A stretch of 64,000 bases of DNA, from contig JAKOVQ010000033.1 in assembly GCA_029781975.1 (NCBI GenBank), forward strand, positions 124,001-188,000, written 5' to 3'. Shown one piece after another: positions 8,496 to 17,600 of this stretch. The translations under genes and the position numbers were made by a program. The notes under the pieces were generated by a model, which was given only the letters and a program-made list of their open reading frames with translations, did not search any database and was not told the origin of the DNA. Source of the DNA: Acidobacteriota bacterium (GTDB taxonomy: Bacteria > Acidobacteriota > Thermoanaerobaculia > UBA5066). Position 1 is the first letter of the stretch. The number at the start of each line of letters is the position of its first letter.

Positions 8496-9662
8496 TCACG
8501 TCGCCCCGACCTCCGATCGTCCCGGACGGCCCGGACCGGGGCGCTCGCCGCACTCGGCCGAGAGGACGTCCGCGATCCGCCGGGCCGCGAGCCCGTCGCC
8601 GAAGGGGTTCGGCCCGGAGCGGCGGACCTGGTAGGCGGCGTCGTCGTCGAGCAGCAGGCGCGACTCGTGCAGGATCCGATCCGGGTCGGTGCCGACCAGG
8701 ATCCCCCAGCCCGATTCGAGCACCTCCGGCCGCTCGGTCGTGTCGCGCGCGACGAGGACGGGGACCCCGACGGTCGGGGCCTCCTCCTGAACGCCCCCAG
8801 AGTCCGAGAGGGCGAAGCGTGACGACGAGAAGAGCTCGAGGAACTCGGGATAGTCGAGCGGGAGGCGCAGCTCGACGTTCGGAAGGTCCCCGAGGAGCCG
8901 GCGGGCGGGTCCCGCGACGTTCGGGTTCGGGTGGACCGGAAAGACGATCCGCAGCCTCTCGCCCCGCTCCTGCGCGAGACGGCGGATCGCTCCGAAGGCC
9001 CTCTCGAGCGGCGGGCCGAAGCTCTCGCGTCGATGGAGGGTGACCAGGACGGTCGCACGATCCGGATCCGGCTCCTGCCGGCGGCGGCCCGAGAGGATCC
9101 GCGCGACGGCGTCGACGATCGTGTTCCCCACGACGAAGATGCTGCCGGGCGCGACCCCTTCCCGGAGGAGGTTGTCGCGCGCTCCGGCGGTCGGCGCGAA
9201 GTGGAGCGAGGCCGCCACCGAGACCCCGCGGCGATTGAACTCCTCCGGGAAGGGGGAGTCGGCCCTCCCGCTCCGGAGCCCGGCCTCCACGTGGACCACC
9301 GGGATCCCGGAGTAGAAGGCGGCCCATGCAGCGGCCAGGGCCGTCGTCGTGTCGCCCTGCACGACGACGAACGCCGGCGCCAGCTCGGCGAGCGGACGCT
9401 CGATCCTCTCCAGGACCCGGGCCGCGACCCCGATCGGAGACTGCCCGGAGGTCATCACCTCGAGATCGAGCTCTGGCTCGACCCCGAACGGAGCGAGGGC
9501 CTGGACGAGCAGCTCCCGGTGCTGGGACGTGGCCAGGACCACCGGGCGGAGGACCCGCGAGCTCCGGAGCGCCTCGACGACGGGCGCGAGCTTGATCGCC
9601 TCCGGACGCGTTCCGACCACGATCAGGACGCGAGCGCGCGCATCGCTCGTGGCCCCGCTCAT
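8496..9662 (-). CDS. wecB: UDP-N-acetylglucosamine 2-epimerase (non-hydrolysing)
   Basis: The 388-residue length is normal for WecB/MnaA, which interconverts UDP-GlcNAc and UDP-ManNAc in the cytoplasm. Family motifs are present in order: VVGTRPEAIKLAPVVEAL near residue 15, VVVQGDTTTALAAA, VHVEAGLRSGRADSPFPEEF, NTIVDAV, TLHRRESFG, FPVHPNPNV, SDSGGVQEEAPTVGVPVLV and RDTTERPEVLESG. The ATG at 9660-9662 is preceded by a GGGAGGGCCGTGG stretch that can serve as ribosome binding site. It sits 171 nt downstream of the csaB-like gene and 13 nt before a GT gene. The product UDP-ManNAc is the building block of the ManNAc-containing glycans that CsaB enzymes pyruvylate in Firmicutes. No UDP-ManNAc dehydrogenase (WecC) is visible in the window. 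Confidence 0.95.
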   Translation of the reverse strand: MSGATSDARARVLIVVGTRPEAIKLAPVVEALRSSRVLRPVVLATSQHRELLVQALAPFGVEPELDLEVMTSGQSPIGVAARVLERIERPLAELAPAFVVVQGDTTTALAAAWAAFYSGIPVVHVEAGLRSGRADSPFPEEFNRRGVSVAASLHFAPTAGARDNLLREGVAPGSIFVVGNTIVDAVARILSGRRRQEPDPDRATVLVTLHRRESFGPPLERAFGAIRRLAQERGERLRIVFPVHPNPNVAGPARRLLGDLPNVELRLPLDYPEFLELFSSSRFALSDSGGVQEEAPTVGVPVLVARDTTERPEVLESGWGILVGTDPDRILHESRLLLDDDAAYQVRRSGPNPFGDGLAARRIADVLSAECGERPGPGRPGRSEVGAT

Positions 9663-9833
9663 CCACGGCCCTCCCGTGCGCGGAGCCGGACGCGCGGACG
9701 GCGCGCCGGCGCCAGTCGGTCACCGACGACCGCCGGGTGCGAGTCGGTCGCCCCTCCTCGAGGCTCTCTGGCGCCGGGCCGGGTCACGGCCGGCAACTTT
9801 AGCAGCCTCCCAGGCCGCGATTCGGGCTTCCGG

Positions 9834-11672
9834 CTAGCCCTTCCGGCCCGGCAGGCGGCCGATCAGCTCGAGGAACCGCCAGTAGCGGGTAGCAACCTTC
9901 CACAGCCGCGACCGGTGGATGCGAGACAGCTCGTCGTCGAGCTCGGCCACCCTGTCGCGGAGCCGGGCCTCCCCGGCGTGGGCGCGCTCGAGCGCCTCGT
10001 CCTGCACCGAGAGCTCGGCCTCCGTCCGCTCCAGCTCCGCGGTCTCCGCCTCGAGGTCGGCGCGGAGCCGCCTCAGCTCCTCGGCCCGGGCCTCGAGGTC
10101 GGAACGGAGCTGCCGAACCTCCGCCGTCCGCGCCTCGAGGTCGGCGCGGAGCCGCCTCAGCTCCTCGGCCCGGGCCTCGAGGTCGGCGCGGAGCTGCTGG
10201 AGCTCCGCGCCACGCCGCTCGGTCGCGCTCCTCGCCTCGGCCAGCTCGCCGTCCCGGCGCGACAGCTCCTCCCGCTCCCGCCGCAGCTCCGCCGCCGCCT
10301 CCTCGCGGGCCGCCTCCGCCGCGGTGCGAGCCCGCTCCCGATCCGCGGCCGCGGCGCCGGCCCGAGCGATCTCCTCGCGGAGCGCGGCTTCCACCTCGAA
10401 TCGGGCCGTCACGGCGCGCGTGACGACCTCCGACAGGGTCGGGCTCAGCGTCGGCGGCGCCGGGCCGCGGTCGAGCAGCTCGACCGCCGCAACGGCATCG
10501 CTCCTCGCCAGCTGCGCCAGGCGGTCCACCCGCTCTCGCAGCTCCCGGCGGCGGGCCTCTTTCCCCGCCAGCGCCTCCTCCATCAGCCGCGCCACGGTCC
10601 GGCCCTCGATGTCCGGGAGAGGCACGACGAACCTCTCCGCCCCCACCTGGCGCATCGACAGCTCGACCTTGGGGTCGTACGACAGGGCCACGCAGGGGAC
10701 GCCGGAGACGGCGGCCAGGATCGTCGCGTGGAGGCGCATCCCGACGACGAGGTCGCAGCTGCCGAGGACGGCCGCCAGCAGGTTTGGATCGGGGTCGCCC
10801 GGGAGCACGGCGGCCCGCTCGGGATGCCGCAGGAGGGCGCGGACCCGCTCCGCCACCCGGGCGTCGTTCTCGGACGCGCGGTCGAGGCCCTGGAACGGGA
10901 CGAACAGGAGACGAGCGTCGTGCGCCGCCAGGAACGCGTCGAGCCCGGCGGCCACCTCCTTCTCCCAGAAGTAGGAGGCGACCCCGACGTCCCAGGGCCG
11001 CAGCGAGACGCCGACGAGGGTCCCCGCCCCCGGGAGGAGCGCGTCGACGAGGCGCTCCTGCGCCCCCGCGCCCCCCGCGGTGGCGAGGGCGAAGACGGGG
11101 TCCGCGGTCACGCGCACCCGCGCCGGGTCGACGCCGAGGGAGGCGACGAGGCGCGCCGACTCCTCGTCCCTCACGGTGACGACCCGGGCCGCCTCGCACG
11201 CGGCGCGGACCGTGCGCCGCCCGTGCTCGGAGACGAGCGGTCCGACGCCGATCGCGTAGAGCATGACGGGCCGGCCGCAGAGGGCGCCGAGGATCGCGGG
11301 CTCGGCGTAGAACGTGATGGCGTAGTGCTGGGGGCTGAACAGGCTGTCGCGGTCGATCCCCGCGTACTCCTGGAAGAGGCCGCCTCCGCCGACCACGACG
11401 AGGTCGGCGTCGCGGACGCCGGCGACGATCGCCGGGACGTCCTGCCAGTGGACCGCGTCGACCCCGTGGCTCGCCCGGGTCGAGACGGGATCGCCGGAGA
11501 CGACGGTCGCGGCGAGGCCGGGCCGGAGGCTCCTCAGCCCCTGGAGGATCCCGGCGAGGATCAGCTCGTCGCCGGCGTTCCCGAACCCGTAGTAGCCGCA
11601 GATCGCCACCCGCGCCCGGGACGGCTCCGCTGCCGGACCCCCTCCGCCGAAGCCGTCGCGACGCTCCCTCAA
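9834..11672 (-). CDS. csaB: CsaB-like polysaccharide pyruvyltransferase fused to a coiled coil
   Basis: Residues ~20-370 form a polysaccharide pyruvyltransferase domain of the CsaB type: VAICGYYGFGNAGDELIL, ADLVVVGGGGLFQEY, PVMLYAIGVGPL, VTVRDEESARL, RVTADPVFAL, VGMRLHATILAAVSGVPCVA and SYDPKVELSMRQV. CsaB enzymes transfer a ketal pyruvate to surface-polysaccharide sugars; in Bacillus and Paenibacillus the pyruvylated ManNAc is the ligand for SLH domains. Unlike those enzymes of about 360 residues, this one continues with a ~200-residue coiled coil (~390-590) that includes four near-identical 14-residue units and ends in IHRSRLWKVATRYWRFLELI. The same ending is found in the two GTs of this run. 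The start is TTG at 11670-11672; a GTG 21 codons later would also give a full enzyme domain. It is the first gene of the leftward run and is divergent from the GNAT gene. Confidence 0.85.
   Translation of the reverse strand: MRERRDGFGGGGPAAEPSRARVAICGYYGFGNAGDELILAGILQGLRSLRPGLAATVVSGDPVSTRASHGVDAVHWQDVPAIVAGVRDADLVVVGGGGLFQEYAGIDRDSLFSPQHYAITFYAEPAILGALCGRPVMLYAIGVGPLVSEHGRRTVRAACEAARVVTVRDEESARLVASLGVDPARVRVTADPVFALATAGGAGAQERLVDALLPGAGTLVGVSLRPWDVGVASYFWEKEVAAGLDAFLAAHDARLLFVPFQGLDRASENDARVAERVRALLRHPERAAVLPGDPDPNLLAAVLGSCDLVVGMRLHATILAAVSGVPCVALSYDPKVELSMRQVGAERFVVPLPDIEGRTVARLMEEALAGKEARRRELRERVDRLAQLARSDAVAAVELLDRGPAPPTLSPTLSEVVTRAVTARFEVEAALREEIARAGAAAADRERARTAAEAAREEAAAELRREREELSRRDGELAEARSATERRGAELQQLRADLEARAEELRRLRADLEARTAEVRQLRSDLEARAEELRRLRADLEAETAELERTEAELSVQDEALERAHAGEARLRDRVAELDDELSRIHRSRLWKVATRYWRFLELIGRLPGRKG
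10049..10186. repeat. 84-nt period direct repeat inside the csaB-like coiled coil
   Basis: The 54 nt at 10049-10102 recur exactly at 10133-10186, an offset of 84 nt. On the protein this equals two 14-residue coiled-coil units (LRADLEARAEEL type), so the period keeps the heptad register. Such repeats can expand or contract in frame. Confidence 0.9.
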
Positions 11673-11681
11673 GGCTCGCCG

Positions 11682-11687
11682 AGTCTA
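11682..11687 (-). promoter_or_regulatory. candidate -10 element for the csaB-like gene
   Basis: The minus strand reads GCTAGACTCGGCG here, with a TAGACT hexamer ending 10 nt before the TTG start at 11672. The message would be nearly leaderless. No good -35 is visible, so this rests on the hexamer and its position between divergent genes. Confidence 0.3.
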
Positions 11688-11734
11688 GCTCCGGTCCGCC
11701 CGGAATTCGCCCGGGCTCTCGTCGAGCCCCACGC

Positions 11735-11740
11735 TAGAAT
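11735..11740 (+). promoter_or_regulatory. candidate -10 element for the GNAT gene
   Basis: The plus strand reads ACGCTAGAATCGCCGCG, with a TAGAAT hexamer 79 nt before the ATG at 11820. It resembles the GCTAGACTCG element facing the other way 50 nt to the left. The -35 region is GC-rich and unconvincing. Confidence 0.35.
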
Positions 11741-11819
11741 CGCCGCGTGCTCAGCTTCCTCTTCCGCCCCTCTCGCCGGGCGAGGAGGAGGTCGACGCCG
11801 TGAAGGACTCCCCCGCGGA

Positions 11820-12320
11820 ATGAAGGTGAGCCTGCGCCCCCTCGCGGAGGGCGACCTCGGCAGGCTCGCGGCGTGGCGCAACGACCCCCGCGTCCATCCC
11901 TTCTTCTTCTTCGACGGCCGGATCGACCCGGAGAGGCAGGGCGCCTGGCTCGACTCCGTGCGCCGGGACGAAACGCGACGCTTCTTCGCCGTCGAGGCCG
12001 ACGGGGACTTCGCCGGGACGCTCTCCCTCGACCGGATCGATCGGCGCCACCGGTCGGCCGAGCTGGGAAACGTGCTCGTCGACCCTGATCGCCAGGGGGC
12101 CGGGATCGGCCGCCGCGCCGTCGAGCTCCTCCTCGCCCTGGCGTTCGAATCCGCGGGCCTCGACCGCGTGGAGCTGCGCGTCTTCACGGACAACGCCGCC
12201 GCGATCCGGCTCTACGAGGCGTGCGGGTTCCGCCGGGAGGGGGTCGAGCGCGGCGCGGTCGTGCGGGACGACAGGCGTCGCGACGTCCTGCGGATGGCCA
12301 TCCTGAAGGGAGACCGGTGA
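11820..12320 (+). CDS. GNAT-family N-acetyltransferase
   Basis: The 166-residue protein is a RimJ/PseH-like GNAT: it opens with VSLRPLAEGDLGRLAAWRND, and has the acetyl-CoA loop at VLVDPDRQGAGIGRRAVELL followed by DNAAAIRLYEACGFRREG. It transfers acetyl from acetyl-CoA to an amine. Beside a sugar aminotransferase gene in a glycan locus, the likely target is an amino sugar nucleotide, though ribosomal protein or antibiotic acetylation cannot be excluded. The start is ATG at 11820-11822. The stop overlaps the GTG of the next gene by 4 nt (GTGA). Confidence 0.9.
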   Translation: MKVSLRPLAEGDLGRLAAWRNDPRVHPFFFFDGRIDPERQGAWLDSVRRDETRRFFAVEADGDFAGTLSLDRIDRRHRSAELGNVLVDPDRQGAGIGRRAVELLLALAFESAGLDRVELRVFTDNAAAIRLYEACGFRREGVERGAVVRDDRRRDVLRMAILKGDR

Positions 12321-13357
12321 GCGCCGCTTCCGTCACGCCTGGCATCCGCGCGCCGATGAAGACGCTTCTCTTCGGGAACGTCACCCAGCCCCCGTACCAG
12401 AACAACCTCCTTCCGGCCGTCCGGGCGCTCGAACGGAGCGGACCGACGAAGGTGGTCGAGCCCCGCTTCATCGAGGGCTTCGTCCCGACCGGCGCGGCCC
12501 GGCCGGCGCTGATTCCCGCTGCCGCGGTCGCGGAGACCCTCGCCTCCTTCCAGCCGGACGTCGTCGTCTGCCTGGCGGGCGGGCTCTACCTGGCGCGTGA
12601 GTCGCGGCGGCTCTTCCCCGCCGGGACGGTCTTCGCGGGGCTCGCCCTCTCCGATCCGCTCGGGCTCGACGCTTCGCTCGAGATCGCGCCGGAGTTCGAC
12701 CTCTACTACACGCAGGACCCGCAGACCCTCCCCTTCTACGCCGCGCGCGGGATCGCGGCCCGGCGCTGCGACCCAGCGACGGACCCCGAGCTCTACCGCC
12801 CGCTCGGCCTCCCGCCGGAGGACGACGTCCTCTTCCTCGGCAAGTGGACGCCTCACCGGGACGAGGTCGTCCGGCACCTCTCGGACAAGTTCCGGGTGGC
12901 GGTGCACGCGCACGCGGGAGACTCCCGCTGGACGATCCCGGCCCGGCCGCCGCTCGAGAGCCCGGCCGAGCTCTGCGCGGGGATCAACCGGACGCGCCTG
13001 ATGCTGGAGTTCACCCTGCTCGACGACGCGGACGGTCCCTTTCGGGGGACTTCCCGGATGACCAACCGCCCGCAGTTCGCTGCGGCCTGCGGCGTGCCCA
13101 CGCTGATCGACCCGTTCGATCACCTCTCCGACTTCTTCGAGCCTGGCGTCGAGATCGAGGTCTACCGATCCCGGGAAGAGGCGGCGGCGAAGGCGGCAGC
13201 CCTTCTCTCGGACGAGCCCCGTCGCCGCGAGATGGGACGTCGGGCGCGGGAGCGGGTCCTGCGGGAGCAGACCTGGGACCACCGGGTCGAGATGCTCCGC
13301 AACGACGTCCGGGAGCTCCGCGCCCGGAGGGTCGAGTCCCGGACCGCTCCGGATTAG
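12317..13357 (+). CDS. CgeB-type glycosyltransferase
   Basis: The protein has 346 residues from the GTG at 12317, or 333 from the ATG at 12356, which begins the conserved MKTLLFGNVTQPPYQNNL. Features are a GT-B-like fold with LASFQPDVVVCLAGG, the core VLFLGKWTPHRDEVVRHLS, a C-terminal nucleotide-sugar region (RPQFAAACGVPTLIDPFDHL, FEPGVEIEVY) and the tail REQTWDHRVEMLRNDV. This matches CgeB/YkvP-like glycosyltransferases (Glyco_trans_1_2), which lack the classic EX7E spacing. The 4-nt overlap with the GNAT gene suggests coupled translation. The sugar specificity is unknown. Confidence 0.78.
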   Translation: MSAASVTPGIRAPMKTLLFGNVTQPPYQNNLLPAVRALERSGPTKVVEPRFIEGFVPTGAARPALIPAAAVAETLASFQPDVVVCLAGGLYLARESRRLFPAGTVFAGLALSDPLGLDASLEIAPEFDLYYTQDPQTLPFYAARGIAARRCDPATDPELYRPLGLPPEDDVLFLGKWTPHRDEVVRHLSDKFRVAVHAHAGDSRWTIPARPPLESPAELCAGINRTRLMLEFTLLDDADGPFRGTSRMTNRPQFAAACGVPTLIDPFDHLSDFFEPGVEIEVYRSREEAAAKAAALLSDEPRRREMGRRARERVLREQTWDHRVEMLRNDVRELRARRVESRTAPD

Positions 13358-13413
13358 GCGCCGCGCCGCTCCTCCCCGGCAGGGACCCCTCCCCGGGCCG
13401 CGAGCACCGGTGT

Positions 13414-13421
13414 TGTATCGT
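13414..13421 (+). promoter_or_regulatory. candidate -10 element for the aminotransferase gene
   Basis: TGTATCGT lies in the 185-nt gap between the CgeB-like GT and the DegT aminotransferase, about 120 nt before the chosen start. A TATCGT hexamer also precedes the SLH-protein gene on the other strand. The rest of the gap (13358-13542) shows no gene. Confidence 0.3.
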
Positions 13422-13542
13422 CTCCGTCGCCGATGTCTCCGTTCCTTCCATCCAGCCCGGCCGCTGCCCGGCCGGCCGTGCGCGGAGACCGGGATCCCCG
13501 GTGTCGGACGGCGAGGCCCCCGGGGGCGACGGCGGAACACCC

Positions 13543-14694
13543 GTGAGCGAGAAGCCGATCCACCTCTTCGTCCCGACCTTCCGGGTGGACGAGACGCTCG
13601 CGGCGATCCGCGAGTGCCTCGAGTGCGGCTGGACGGGGCTGGGCTTCAGGACGCTCGACATCGAGGCGGCATGGCGCACCTACACCGGCTTGCCGCACGC
13701 GCACTTCCTGGCCTCGGCGACGGCGGGCCTCCACCTGGCGTGGCGCCTCCTCGGGGAGGCGGACGGCTGGAAGCCGGGCGACGAGGTGATCACCACGCCC
13801 CTGACCTTCGTGTCGACCAACCACGTCCTCCTCTACGAGGGCCTCGTCCCCGTCTTCGCGGACGTCGACGACACCCTCTGCCTCGACCCGTCTTCCGTGG
13901 CGGAACGGATCGGCCCACGCACGCGAGCCGTCTGCTTCGTCGGGCTGGGCGGAAACCCGGGCCGGTTCCGCGAGATCCGCGACCTGTGCCGCCAGCGCGG
14001 CCTGAGGCTGGTCCTCGATGCCGCCCACATGGCCGGCACGTGGCAGGACGGGGTCCATGCCGGCAGCGGCGCGGACGTCTCGGTCTTCTCCTTCCAGGCG
14101 GTGAAGAACCTGCCGAGCGCCGACGCCGGCATGATCTGCTTCGCGGAGGAGCGCTTCGACGAGGCGGCCCGGGAGTGGTCCTGGCTCGGCATCAACAAGG
14201 ACACCTACTCGCGCACGCACGGGCAGGGGCTCTACAAGTGGCACTACGACGTCGAGCACGTCGGCTTCAAGTACCACGGCAACTCGATCATGGCGTCCAT
14301 GGCCCTCGTCGCGCTGCGCTACCTCGAAGAGGACAACGATCACCGCCGCATGCTCGCCGATCGGTACGACAACCTGCTGGCGGGCGACCCGAGGATCGAG
14401 CGCGTGGCGATCACCCCCGGCTGCGTGCCGTCGCGGCACCTCTATCAGGTCCTCGTCGACGCGCGCGACGAGGTGATCGTGGAGCTCAACCGCAGGCTCA
14501 TCTACCCGGGTGTTCACTACCGCGACAACACCCGCTATCGGATGTATCGACACGGCGAGGGCACCTGCCCCCGCGCCCACCGGGCGAGCGAGCGGATCAT
14601 CTCCCTGCCGCTTCACCTGCGCCTCGCCGCGCCGGACGTCGACCGGGTCGCCGCGGCGCTGGTCGAGGCCGTGGCCCTGCGCGCGCCGGGCTGA
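13543..14694 (+). CDS. DegT/DnrJ/EryC1-type sugar aminotransferase
   Basis: This PLP-dependent enzyme has 383 residues from the GTG at 13543. An in-frame GTG at 13501 would add 14 Gly/Pro-rich residues and is not excluded. Motifs: ASATAGLHLAWRLL (phosphate-binding turn), GDEVITTPLTFVSTNHVLL, VLDAAHMAGTW (aspartate to the PLP pyridine) and FSFQAVKNLPSADAGMI, where the lysine (codon 14104-14106, residue ~188) forms the Schiff base. The C-terminus has YPGVHYRDN and ERIISLPLHLRL. The family aminates keto sugars on nucleotide carriers, usually with glutamate as donor. The nearby GNAT could acetylate the product, giving an N-acetylated amino sugar. The stop abuts the GTG of the next gene with no spacer. 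Confidence 0.92.
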   Translation: MSEKPIHLFVPTFRVDETLAAIRECLECGWTGLGFRTLDIEAAWRTYTGLPHAHFLASATAGLHLAWRLLGEADGWKPGDEVITTPLTFVSTNHVLLYEGLVPVFADVDDTLCLDPSSVAERIGPRTRAVCFVGLGGNPGRFREIRDLCRQRGLRLVLDAAHMAGTWQDGVHAGSGADVSVFSFQAVKNLPSADAGMICFAEERFDEAAREWSWLGINKDTYSRTHGQGLYKWHYDVEHVGFKYHGNSIMASMALVALRYLEEDNDHRRMLADRYDNLLAGDPRIERVAITPGCVPSRHLYQVLVDARDEVIVELNRRLIYPGVHYRDNTRYRMYRHGEGTCPRAHRASERIISLPLHLRLAAPDVDRVAAALVEAVALRAPG

Positions 14695-17600
14695 GTGTCG
14701 GACGCCGAACGGCCGGACCCTCGGCGCCTGCGGGTCGCGGACCTGCTCGGGGAGACTCGCCTCGTCCGCGCGGCGCGCTCCCCCCTGCAGCCCCGGGCCT
14801 CGGTGGTCCTCGACGCCGGGAGCGGTCCGGTGGCAGCGATCGAGCAGACTCTCGGCGACCTCCTCGGACAGACGGTCGCCGACCTCGAGGTCGTCGTCGT
14901 CGACGACGGGCCCGAGGAGGGGCTCTCGCAGTGGCAGGAGGACCTCCACCGCCGGGACAGCCGGCTCGTCTCGATCCGACATGACCGCAGCCTCGGGATC
15001 CCGGCGGTGCGCTTCGACGAGGGGATCGAGGCGGCCCGCGGGCGGTGGATCGCGTTCCTCTCCGCCGGGGCGCGCTGGGAGCCGAAGGCGCTCGAATCGC
15101 TCCTGGCCACGGGAGAGGGTAGCGGGGGCTCCTGCCTCGTCGTGGCCCGGACGCTCGGCGGGGGAGACGGACCCGGGCCGGCGGGAGCACCGCGCGTTCC
15201 GGTCAACGCTCTCACCCTGACCTTCGGCAATCCGGTCGGGCGCACCGGCGCGCTCGTCGAACGGACCCTCCTCGAGCGGTGCGGCGTCTTCGACTGTCAC
15301 CTCTCCCTGGTCCGACTCTTCGATTGGGACCTCTGGCTGCGATTGGCGCAGCGGGCGCCGCTGGCGGTCCTGGAGGACGTCGTGGGCCGCGAGCCCCGGG
15401 GCGTGGCGACCGGCCACGACCCGGCGCAGCTGCCGCCGGCGGTCCGGGCCGGCTTCCGCATCGCCGCCGCGATCCCCCGCGATCACGAGCTGACGCCGCC
15501 GCGCTGGCGGGAGCGGCGACCGCTCGCGGCGGAGCTCGGCGGATTCCCGCTGCCGCCGGGGTATCGCCGGGTGCTCGAGGAGTCGATCGACGGGTGGCTG
15601 CGGGAGCACCACCTCCCCGGCCGGCAGGGGGAGCCGGGGAGTCCCTCGGAGGCCGGGCACGGGCCGGAGCCGCCGGGCGTGACGACCCTCCTGCTGGTGG
15701 GCGACAGCGCCTACCCGGCCCTGGAGCTCTGCTTCCCGCCCCATCCGTCGGCCGCCCCGGACAGCCCGGCGCTGCTGCCCGTCTACGAGCCGGCGGTCCA
15801 GGTCGGCGCCGAGAGCCTGCGATGGTCGGACGGCGTGGTCCTCTTCCGGACCGTCACCGAGCCGGGCTTCCGGGTGCTCGAGAACGCGCAGGCAGCGGGA
15901 CGGCCGGTCGCCTACTTTCTCGACGACGATCTCCTCCACCTCCACCTGCTGGGCCCTCCGTGGGACGTCATGGCCCCGGGAAGCGCTCGCGACCTGGAGC
16001 TCAGGCGTCAGCTCTCGGCCGCCGACGCCGTCTGGTCGACGAGCCCGCGGATCACGGAGGTCGTCGCTCCGCTGAATCCCAGGGTGGTCGCGCACCAGGA
16101 TGCGGTCGACGAGTCGTTTCTCCCCGAGGCGCCGCCTCCGAGGGCGCGGCGCGGAGCCCTTCGGATCGGGGCCGTCGGCTCCGGCTACCAGAAGCTCGAG
16201 TTCTCGGTGATCTGGCCGGCGCTGCTGGAACTGGCGAAGCGATTCGGTCCCGGGATCGAGCTCGAGTTCTGGGGGATCGACGTCGGGGACCTCCCGCCCC
16301 TGGGCGTTCCCGTGACCGCGCGTCCCTACCGGTACGGGTATCGCGGGTTCCTCGCGGACCTCGGTGCCGCACAGTTCGACATCCTGCTCTGTCCCCTCCT
16401 CGACCAGCCCGCGCCGAGACGCGCCAAGTCGCCGAGCGAGTACTTCCACGCCGCTGTCGCCGGCGCGCTCGGGGTCTTCTCGGACGTGGAGCCCTTCGAG
16501 GAGCTCCCCCACGGCCTGACCTGCCTGAAGGTCGCCAACTCGCCGGAGGCCTGGCTCGCGGGGCTGCTCGAGGCCTGCACCATGCCCGCCGAGCGCTTCG
16601 ACACGATGCGCTCGGCGATGCTCGCCCACGTGAAGCGCGAGTACTCCGTGAGGGCGCAGGCGGACCTGCACCATGCCGCGTGGCTCGCGACCGTCTGTCA
16701 CGCCCGGACGCGGACGCGTCGAGGTGCGGACGGACGTCCCGCCATCGCGTTCTGCTGCCTCGGCGAGGGCGCGTGGGACGAGGAGCTCGTGGATGCGGCC
16801 GCCGTCGCCGAGAGGTACGGGATCCGCCCTCTCCTGGTCGGCGAGGAGCGGGTCGGGGTGCCCGCGCGCGCCGCGCGCTTCGGCTATCCCGTCTGGCTCA
16901 GGGGCGGCGAGGGGATGAAGGCCCTCGAGGCCCTCCTGGCGTCGCAGCCGGTGAGCCTCGTCCATGCGACACGCGCCGTCGAGGGGCTGGAGCCGGCCTG
17001 CCGGCGGGTCGGGGTCCCGCTCGTCGTCGGGGCCGGGGCCGAGGCGCGCCTCCGGCGTCCGGGCCGTGTCTCCAGGGAGCTGCTCCAGCGGTACGTGAAC
17101 GCGCTCGCCGAACCCCGGGAGCCGGAGTGCGGTCCTCGCGACGTCGCCGGACCCGGCTCCGCCGAGACCCCCCCCCCCGCGGGAGGTCCGGCTGCCACGC
17201 CGACGACCGCACCTGCCGTCGGCCCGGCCGGGGCGCCGCGCGACGAGGCCGCGCACGCGCTCCGGCGGGGCGGCCTGCTGCGGTCTCTCGCCCGAGCCCG
17301 GTGGATCGTGAAACGAAAGCCCGTGCTCGTCGTGTTCGACACCGATCTCGTTTCCGTGGACCTCTGCTTCCGGTCGGTCCGCGGCGCCCTCGAGAGAGCG
17401 ACCGGGCGGGACTGGGTCCTCCGTCCCGCCGGCGAGGTGAGCGCCCAAGACCTCCGCTCGGCCCGTGCCGTCTTCTTTTCCCGGGCGCTCTCCCGCCGCT
17501 CGGTCGACCTGATGGAGGCGGCCAGGAAGGCCGGCTGCCCGACGGTTTACGACGCCGACGACAACCTGCTCCTCATCGACCAGCTGATCGCCGACCCCGA

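Noticed and set aside
10049-10186. Direct repeats as a possible mobile-element remnant
   Set aside because: The repeat keeps codon phase and coiled-coil heptad register inside the csaB-like gene, so it is protein repeat expansion.
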